This document shows positions 53,171 through 58,405 of a stretch of DNA of 58,405 bases, piece by piece (within the stretch, counting starts at the first letter, position 1; each line of letters begins with the position of its first letter). Under the pieces are notes generated by a model that was not told the origin of the DNA, made no database searches, and saw only the letters and a list, made by a program, of their open reading frames with translations. The stretch is from Pseudomonas sp. QTF5 (GTDB taxonomy: Bacteria > Pseudomonadota > Gammaproteobacteria > Pseudomonadales > Pseudomonadaceae), in contig NZ_AZRW02000039.1 in the NCBI RefSeq assembly GCF_000512695.2, forward strand, positions 1 through 58,405, written 5' to 3'. A program made the position numbers and the translations under genes.

Positions 53171-53656
53171 TCAACTTCTCCTTCTGCACAGAACCCTTGG
53201 CCCGACAAAACAGTCGTCGGCGCCGCGACACCCCTTGTGTCGCTGTCTGCCCAAGCCCTTGCCTGGGCGCTCCACCTGACTCGTTTGCAATCGAGCCATC
53301 CATACGGGCTCTGTTTATCCCTTGAATGAAAGAAACGTTCGCACAATAAGGCACGCAATGGGCAGCCCCTTTTCTGCCCTGAAAAAAACAACGTGAACAC
53401 TATGAATTTAGACCCTCGCAACGATTTGCGCTGCCTGATCATTGCGCCGCAAAGTCTTTCCTGGCAACCGCTTATTGACCATTTGCAAGGTGCTTTCACC
53501 GCTCGTCTGAACGCAAGCCGCATGTCCTGCGCTCTGATTTACTAAGTGACAGGCGTACACGACAACTTTGCGTCAAAGGCAGACGCAACGTTCAAGCAAT
53601 TCAGGGATTTATCGCGTGGTCAACGGTGGTCGATGCGTGCAGGGAGGCGGTAAACC
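53171..53656. other. 486-bp gap with a small candidate frame
   Basis: Between the LOG gene and the small ribbon-helix-helix gene there is no recognisable gene. A hairpin (GGGCAG/CTGCCC, 53360-53379) and one possible 47-codon frame (53402-53545) are the only structures seen. The LOG promoter should lie in the left part. Confidence 0.5.
53402..53545 (+). CDS. Possible 47-residue peptide (weak candidate)
   Basis: ATG 53402 opens a frame of 47 codons with protein-like composition (a hydrophobic strand CLIIAPQSL, then an amphipathic segment ending CALIY). There is no convincing ribosome site, and the family is not recognised. It may be the N-terminal relic of a larger gene, for example a receiver-like domain, or chance. 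Confidence 0.3.
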   Translation: MNLDPRNDLRCLIIAPQSLSWQPLIDHLQGAFTARLNASRMSCALIY

Positions 53657-53851
53657 ATGCCCAGAGTCACTCTGGAGATCGATGCGCAACTGTATCGATT
53701 GCTGAAGTTATCAGCCGAGACCAATCATTTGAGTCTCGAAGAGGAGTGCTGCCGACGTCTGGAGGGCGGGGAGCGACGTTCGCGTTACTTGCAGGCGCTG
53801 TTGGCAGAACTGCGCGCCGAGGATGAACAGCGGCGCGCCAATTCCCGTTGA
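53657..53851 (+). CDS. Small ribbon-helix-helix-like protein
   Basis: This 64-residue protein starts with a beta-strand-like PRVTLEIDAQLY and two helices (RLLKLSAETNH and SLEEECCRRL), which fits Arc/MetJ-type DNA-binding folds (FitA-like antitoxin N-termini), followed by a charged, Arg/Glu-rich helix. A GGGAGGCGG site precedes the ATG. No toxin gene lies next to it, so an antitoxin role is doubtful; a small stand-alone regulator is possible. It ends exactly where the convergent PA3611-like gene ends. Not recognised beyond this. Confidence 0.6.
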   Translation: MPRVTLEIDAQLYRLLKLSAETNHLSLEEECCRRLEGGERRSRYLQALLAELRAEDEQRRANSR

Positions 53852-54277
53852 TTACTTTTTCTTGGCCGGTGTGGCTTTCGGGCAATCCGATTCCTGGAAG
53901 CTTGCGGAGCCGACCGGGCGGTTGGTTTTCACTTCGGTGAAGTCGTAACGCATGATCGCGCCCTTGGCCATCAGCTTGCGGAACCCCTCGTTTCTGCAGA
54001 CGGAGGCGCCAAGCTGAAAGTACACGGCTTTCGGATCGGCGCGCATCTTGTCGGCGTGGCTACTCTGAACGCTCAGGTGGTTGATCAGCTGATTGCCTTC
54101 GACGGTATAACCCTGATCCTGAATGTCTTCGTTGATCGCCCGTGGAGTGCCGACACTGCTTTGTACGGCGACGTTTCGCAGCTCTCTGTTCAGATTCTGC
54201 TCACTCAAGGACGCAGCCTGAGCACTGAAGGACGACGCCAGCAAAACGGCAGCGGTGGGAACGATAAGGCGCAGCAT
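53852..54277 (-). CDS. PA3611-like secreted quorum-sensing-regulated protein
   Basis: The 141-residue protein begins with a signal peptide (LRLIVPTAAVLLASSFSAQA, cleavage near residue 21) and has two cysteines (about 94 and 132) that could form a disulfide in the periplasm. It resembles P. aeruginosa PA3611, known as a quorum-sensing-regulated virulence factor of unknown biochemistry. I start at ATG 54277 after CCAGGAGAG; the long upstream extension is not credible. It abuts the ribbon-helix-helix gene tail to tail with no gap. Confidence 0.75.
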   Translation of the reverse strand: MLRLIVPTAAVLLASSFSAQAASLSEQNLNRELRNVAVQSSVGTPRAINEDIQDQGYTVEGNQLINHLSVQSSHADKMRADPKAVYFQLGASVCRNEGFRKLMAKGAIMRYDFTEVKTNRPVGSASFQESDCPKATPAKKK

Positions 54278-54466
54278 GAAACTCTCCTGGTTCAGTGACT
54301 GGTGGTTCGACCCGTCACGTGACTGTGCGTTCAGTGGCGGCGAATTATAGGGGAGGTGGCCTGGTCGGTACAGGCTTGCGCCGGCTGCTCTGGTAAACTG
54401 CTGGCCTTTATTGCCTTGCCGAGTGCCGTTTGTGTCGAGTTTTCCTGTCTGCGGGTGTTGCCCACG

Positions 54467-55210
54467 ATGAACCACGCCCCCAACGCCGTAGCCCGCTTGC
54501 GCGATCAGCGAGAGGAAGAGGGCATCAAGCCGATTCAGGCCCGTGGCTGGCGAGCAACCCGTTGCCGTGCCTGCCGTGTGATCGAGAGTCACTGCCTATG
54601 CGCCTGGCGCCCGCAGGTCGACACCCGTAGCGGTGTGTGCCTGATCATGACCAACAAAGAAGTGTTCAAACCGAGTAATACCGGTTGGCTGATAGCCGAT
54701 GTGGTGCGCGACAACCATGCATTCATCTGGTCGCGCACGGAAGTCGATGAACAACTGCTGGCGCTGCTGGCCGACCCGCAATGGCAACCGTATCTGGTGT
54801 TTCCAGGCGAATACGTCGAGCCCGAGCGAGTAACCCACAGCGTCGAGGTCGATAGCACCAAGCGGCCGCTGTTCATTCTGCTGGACGCCACCTGGACCGA
54901 GGCCCGGAAGATTTTCCGGAAAAGCCCCTATTTTGATGCATTGCCGATTCTGAGCCTGCTTCCCGAGAAGCTTTCACGGTACCGGTTACGCAGATCCACT
55001 CGCAGCGAGCACCTGTGCACCGCCGAAGTGGCGGCGCTGTGCCTCGATCTTGCCGGCGATACAGACGCAGCCTTGGCGCTGGACGCTTATTTCGATGTGT
55101 TCAGTCAGCACTATATGGACGCTAAGCATCAGCTGGATATGAATGTTGCAACACCGGCTCACGCCGAGCTGATGCCCTTTGTGCAGAACGTGGCGGCCGT
55201 CGTTTGCTGA
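54467..55210 (+). CDS. DTW-domain protein, tRNA acp-uridine transferase type
   Basis: The protein has a cysteine cluster near the N-terminus (RCRACRVIESHCLC) and the DTW-type motif LDATWTEARKIF near residue 150, the signature of the DTW family. E. coli TapT (YfiP) of this family adds the 3-amino-3-carboxypropyl group to U47 of some tRNAs using SAM; related function is inferred. From ATG 54467 it has 247 residues. The ribosome site is weak. It lies upstream of erdR with 144 bp between. Confidence 0.8.
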   Translation: MNHAPNAVARLRDQREEEGIKPIQARGWRATRCRACRVIESHCLCAWRPQVDTRSGVCLIMTNKEVFKPSNTGWLIADVVRDNHAFIWSRTEVDEQLLALLADPQWQPYLVFPGEYVEPERVTHSVEVDSTKRPLFILLDATWTEARKIFRKSPYFDALPILSLLPEKLSRYRLRRSTRSEHLCTAEVAALCLDLAGDTDAALALDAYFDVFSQHYMDAKHQLDMNVATPAHAELMPFVQNVAAVVC

Positions 55211-55354
55211 GCGTCGTCCATACTGCAAAGAACAGGGCTGGCTGGCAGGGCCATGCAACTTGACCACCCTGGCTTCGCTGGGCATGCTTGGCGCCGATTT
55301 GGCGAGGCCTGAATGCATCGGGCATCCCATGAAAAAAACAGGATCATTTGAAGA

Positions 55355-56005
55355 ATGGCCACATACGAAATCCTGATTGCCGATGACCACCCTCTTTTTC
55401 GTAGCGCCCTGCATCAAGCATTGACCCTGGGCCTGGGCCCGGATGTCCGTCTGGTGGAAGTGGCGAGCATTGCCGAGCTGGAAACCCGTTTGGACGAAAA
55501 AGCCGACTGGGATCTGGTATTGCTGGACCTGAACATGCCTGGGGCTTACGGTTTTTCCGGGTTGGTGCTGTTGCGTGGGCAGTACCCGCAGATTCCAGTG
55601 GTGATGGTGTCGGCTCAGGAAGAAGCGTCGATCATGGTGAAATCCCGTGAATTCGGCGCCAGCGGTTTCATTCCCAAGTCCAGTGATTTGAGTGTCATTC
55701 AGAAAGCCGTACGCGCGGTGCTCGATGGCGATGTTTTCTGGCCGCCCCAAGCCTTCGAAGCGGTCAGCGTTTCCGACGAAGCCAAGGCTGCCAGCGAAGG
55801 CCTTGCCAGCCTGACACCCCAGCAGTTCCGAGTGTTGACCATGGTCTGTGAAGGTTTGCTGAACAAGCAGATTGCTTACGAGTTGAGCGTTTCCGAAGCG
55901 ACGATCAAGGCCCACGTCACGGCCATTTTCCGTAAGCTGAATGTGCGTACCCGGACTCAGGCAGCGTTGCTCTTGCAACAACTTGAGTCAATTTCTAGCC
56001 ACTAA
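55355..56005 (+). CDS. erdR: LuxR-type response regulator ErdR
   Basis: The 216-residue protein has a receiver domain with phospho-acceptor Asp58 (LVLLDLNMPG), acidic pocket residues ADD near the start, and a NarL/FixJ-type C-terminal HTH (LTPQQFRVLTMVCEGLLNKQIAYELSVSEATIKAH). It resembles ErdR, which in P. aeruginosa and P. putida regulates ethanol and acetate use (including acs). No sensor kinase is adjacent. Gene order ErdR-DgkA matches P. aeruginosa PA3604-PA3603. Confidence 0.85.
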   Translation: MATYEILIADDHPLFRSALHQALTLGLGPDVRLVEVASIAELETRLDEKADWDLVLLDLNMPGAYGFSGLVLLRGQYPQIPVVMVSAQEEASIMVKSREFGASGFIPKSSDLSVIQKAVRAVLDGDVFWPPQAFEAVSVSDEAKAASEGLASLTPQQFRVLTMVCEGLLNKQIAYELSVSEATIKAHVTAIFRKLNVRTRTQAALLLQQLESISSH

Positions 56006-56080
56006 GGTGCTACGTGTTCACGCTTTTTTGACTTCGCTTAATCTAGCTTTCCCACTCCTTTTTGGTCAGTTGCCTACTTT

Positions 56081-56443
56081 ATGTCACCTTTCAAAGGCCA
56101 GACCGGCCTCAAACGCATCCTCAACGCCTCTGGTTACTCTCTGGACGGCCTGCGCGCGGCCTTCACCGGTGAAGCAGCCTTTCGGCAACTGGTGTTGCTC
56201 AACGTCATCCTGATTCCGCTGTCATTCTTCCTGAACGTCAGCCGCGTCGAGCAGGCACTGCTGATTGCGGTCTGCCTGTTGGCGTTGATCGTCGAGTTGC
56301 TCAATTCGGCGGTGGAAGCGGCCATCGACCGCATTTCCCTTGAGTTGCATCCGCTGTCCAAGAACGCCAAGGACATGGGCAGCGCCGCTCAATTGGTGGC
56401 ATTGAGCATGATCGCGCTGGTGTGGGCGGTGATCCTGCTTTAA
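56081..56443 (+). CDS. dgkA: Diacylglycerol kinase
   Basis: DgkA recycles diacylglycerol, left after osmoregulated glucan or LPS modification, to phosphatidic acid. The 120-residue integral membrane protein has three membrane helices and the signature region ELLNSAVEAAIDRISLE with the catalytic glutamates. The N-terminal AFTGEAAFRQ is typical of the family. The stop codon overlaps that of the convergent finR gene by three to four bases, with no terminator between. Confidence 0.96.
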   Translation: MSPFKGQTGLKRILNASGYSLDGLRAAFTGEAAFRQLVLLNVILIPLSFFLNVSRVEQALLIAVCLLALIVELLNSAVEAAIDRISLELHPLSKNAKDMGSAAQLVALSMIALVWAVILL

Positions 56444-57366
56444 GCGATGGTGGGCAGGACGATCTCGTCGCTGCGCTGAACCCCGGCGGTGAACGCGCGG
56501 CACAGTTCGAGGAATTCGCGCATCGCCGACGTCTGATATTTCTGCTTGTGCCAGATGAAATAGAACTGCCGCGCCAGGTCCAGATCCGGTGTTTCCACGG
56601 GCACCAGGCTGCCACGGCGGAACGCATCGCGCAGCGCCAGGCGCGAAATGCAGCCAATCCCCAAACCTGATTCCACCGCGCGTTTGATCGCTTCGGTGTG
56701 TTCCAGCTCCAGGCGAATGTTCAGCGCGCTGCGATGGTGTCGCATGGCCTGGTCGAACGTCAGCCGTGTGCCCGAGCCTTGCTCGCGAAGAATCCACGCC
56801 TCATGACTCAGTTCTTCCATGGTTGCTAATCCACGTTTAGCCAATGGATGCTGGGGCGCGCAGAACACCACCAGCTCATCTTCGACCCAACTCTGCACTT
56901 CGATGTCCGGATGGCTGCAGTCGCCTTCGATTAGACCCAGATCAATTTCATAATGCGCGACCTGTTGCACGATGTTGGCAGTGTTCTGCACATGCAGCTT
57001 CACCTGGCTTTCCGGATGGCGCTGCATGAAGCTGCCGATCAGCAGGGTAGCGAGGTAATTGCCGATGGTCAGGGTCGCGCCGACCGCCAGCGAGCCAAAA
57101 CCGGACTTGCCATTGAGCAAGTCTTCAATCTCCTTGGCCTGGTCGAGCAGGGCCACCGCCTGCGGCAACAGCTGTTTGCCGAGGGCGTTGAGGCTCAGCC
57201 GTTTGCCGGCGCGATCGAACAGTTGGCAGCTGCACTGACGCTCTAGCTCGGTGATTGAGGTGCTCGCCGCCGATTGTGAGAGGTTGAGCGTCAATGCAGC
57301 ACGGGATACGCTTTCCTGCTGGGCGACGGCGACGAATACTTGAAGTTGACGGAGAGTAAATCGCAT
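56440..57366 (-). CDS. finR: LysR-type regulator FinR
   Basis: FinR is the activator of the divergent ferredoxin-NADP reductase gene in pseudomonads, needed for induction by superoxide-generating agents. The 308-residue protein starts MRFTLRQLQVFVAVAQQESV and has an N-terminal HTH (SRAALTLNLSQSAASTSITELER) and a CysB-like effector domain. I choose ATG 57366, since the extension to 57441 would cross the fprA promoter. It is separated from fprA by 121 bp. Confidence 0.88.
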   Translation of the reverse strand: MRFTLRQLQVFVAVAQQESVSRAALTLNLSQSAASTSITELERQCSCQLFDRAGKRLSLNALGKQLLPQAVALLDQAKEIEDLLNGKSGFGSLAVGATLTIGNYLATLLIGSFMQRHPESQVKLHVQNTANIVQQVAHYEIDLGLIEGDCSHPDIEVQSWVEDELVVFCAPQHPLAKRGLATMEELSHEAWILREQGSGTRLTFDQAMRHHRSALNIRLELEHTEAIKRAVESGLGIGCISRLALRDAFRRGSLVPVETPDLDLARQFYFIWHKQKYQTSAMREFLELCRAFTAGVQRSDEIVLPTIA

Positions 57367-57372
57367 ATCGAT

Positions 57373-57390
57373 ATAACCGATAACCCTTAT
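57373..57390. promoter_or_regulatory. Candidate FinR box
   Basis: ATAA-N10-TTAT (57373-57390) is an inverted repeat of LysR size, 14 bases before the -35 box of fprA and just inside the finR promoter side. It fits an activator site for divergent control. Confidence 0.45.
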
Positions 57391-57403
57391 CTTAATAATC
57401 CAG

Positions 57404-57432
57404 TTAACAGATATTGTCGCTGCCATTAGAAT
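57404..57432 (+). promoter_or_regulatory. fprA promoter
   Basis: TTAACA (57404-57409), a 17-base spacer and TAGAAT (57427-57432) form a strong sigma-70-like promoter, placing the start about 57440 and the leader at about 48 bases. Confidence 0.65.
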
Positions 57433-57487
57433 GCGCTGCAATTGCGCACATCATCGGCGCAGGCAAATCTCCAGGAGTCCCACGTAC

Positions 57488-58267
57488 ATGAGCAACATGA
57501 ACCACGAGCGTGTCCTCAGTGTTCACCACTGGAACGACACTCTGTTCAGCTTCAAGTGCACCCGCGATCCGGGCCTGCGCTTCGAGAACGGTCAGTTCGT
57601 GATGATCGGCCTGCAACAGCCCAACGGCCGCCCGCTTATGCGCGCTTACTCGATTGCCAGCCCGAACTGGGAAGAGCATCTCGAGTTCTTCAGCATCAAG
57701 GTGCCTGATGGCCCGCTGACTTCCCAGTTGCAGCATCTGAAGGAAGGCGACGAGATCATCATCAGCAAAAAGCCTACCGGCACCCTGGTGCTGGATGACT
57801 TGAAGCCTGGCAAACATTTGTACCTGCTCAGCACCGGTACCGGTCTGGCGCCGTTCATGAGCGTCATCCAGGACCCGGAAACCTACGAGCGTTTCGAAAA
57901 AGTGATCCTGTGCCACGGCGTGCGTTACGTCAATGAAGTCGCTTACCGCGAGTTCATCACCGAGCACTTGCCGCAGAACGAGTTCTTCGGCGAGGCGCTG
58001 AGTGACAAGTTGATCTACTACCCGACCGTGACCCGCGAGCCGTTCGAGAACGAAGGCCGCCTGACCGACCTGATGCGCAGCGGCAAGCTGTTCAGCGACA
58101 TCGGTCTGCCACCGATCAACCCGCAGGACGACCGCGCCATGCTGTGCGGCAGCCCGAGCATGCTCGACGAGACCAGCGAAGTGTTGAACAGCTTCGGCCT
58201 GAAAGTTTCGCCGCGGATGCGCGAGCCGGGTGATTACCTGATCGAGCGTGCGTTCGTCGAGAAGTAG
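57488..58267 (+). CDS. fprA: Ferredoxin-NADP+ reductase FprA
   Basis: FprA moves electrons between NADPH and ferredoxin or flavodoxin, supporting Fe-S repair and heme use under oxidative stress; FdxA in this window is a plausible partner. The 259-residue protein of the bacterial subclass I type has the FAD motif RAYSIASPNW (about 51-60), the NADP site STGTGLAPF (about 115-123) and the C-terminal VEK tail. The start is ATG 57488, preceded by CCAGGAG. It ends next to a REPIN. Confidence 0.96.
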   Translation: MSNMNHERVLSVHHWNDTLFSFKCTRDPGLRFENGQFVMIGLQQPNGRPLMRAYSIASPNWEEHLEFFSIKVPDGPLTSQLQHLKEGDEIIISKKPTGTLVLDDLKPGKHLYLLSTGTGLAPFMSVIQDPETYERFEKVILCHGVRYVNEVAYREFITEHLPQNEFFGEALSDKLIYYPTVTREPFENEGRLTDLMRSGKLFSDIGLPPINPQDDRAMLCGSPSMLDETSEVLNSFGLKVSPRMREPGDYLIERAFVEK

Positions 58268-58280
58268 GTTTCGCTGAAAA

Positions 58281-58372
58281 ATGTGGGAGCGGGCTTGCTC
58301 GCGAAGACGGTTTAACATTCAACGATGATGTTGACTGAGAGTCCGCTTTCGCGAGCAAGCCCGCTCCCACAT
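58281..58372. repeat. REPIN downstream of fprA
   Basis: The standard left arm (TGTGGGAGCGGGCTTGCTCG) and inverted right arm (CGAGCAAGCCCGCTCCCACA) flank about 35 bp. It is the closest match to the REPIN at 5854-5944 in size and sequence. Confidence 0.9.
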
Positions 58373-58405
58373 CTATGGTTACCCCCTTTTCTGCAATACT
58401 GTTTT

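Overview
The window is a 58.4 kb piece of a Pseudomonas chromosome, most likely from the P. fluorescens group. The gene order follows the P. aeruginosa PA3603-PA3667 neighbourhood almost gene for gene. Three features point to a fluorescent pseudomonad: an RsmZ-type small RNA between rpoS and fdxA, repeated GTGGGAGCGGGCTTGCTCGCGA-type palindromes (REP/REPIN), and a repressor/holin remnant between mutS and cinA, the usual tailocin or prophage site in this group. No tRNA, rRNA, CRISPR array or complete insertion sequence was seen.

Left part, mostly minus strand (about 0.1-9.5 kb): a cysteine desulfurase with its SufE partner, the lysine/DAP genes dapD and dapC, an ArsC/YffB-like reductase, the nitrogen sensor glnD and map. 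An astacin-type metalloprotease gene and about 0.6 kb of poorly coding sequence sit between the two DAP genes and look like an accessory insertion.

Central plus-strand block (9.8-36.0 kb): rpsB-tsf, pyrH-frr, then the envelope cluster uppS-cdsA-dxr-rseP-bamA-skp-lpxD-fabZ-lpxA-lpxB-rnhB, followed by dnaE, accA, tilS, pyrG, kdsA, eno, ftsB and ispD. These genes link translation, isoprenoid and undecaprenyl phosphate supply, phospholipid and lipid A synthesis, outer-membrane protein assembly and replication. Many junctions are ATGA or TAATG overlaps, which suggests translational coupling.

36.2-39.2 kb: a glutathione-dependent formaldehyde detoxification module (LysR regulator, S-hydroxymethylglutathione dehydrogenase, S-formylglutathione hydrolase). 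39.2-44.3 kb: ispF-truD-surE-pcm-nlpD-rpoS, ending in a strong terminator, then the Gac-controlled RNA gene rsmZ with its upstream activating palindrome, and on the minus strand fdxA and mutS.

47.9-52.0 kb: between mutS and cinA there is an intact S24-type (self-cleaving) repressor, a 184-bp inverted-repeat element, a promoter overlapped by two ATGCAT palindromes, a lone holin gene and what looks like the last residues of a spanin. All tail and lysozyme genes are absent. This is best read as a tailocin or prophage locus that lost its middle. It is followed by cinA(pncC)-recA-recX with a LexA box.

52.0-58.4 kb: a LOG-family protein, a small ribbon-helix-helix-like protein, a PA3611-like secreted protein, a DTW-domain tRNA modification enzyme, the response regulator ErdR, diacylglycerol kinase, and the divergent pair finR/fprA (oxidative-stress ferredoxin reductase).
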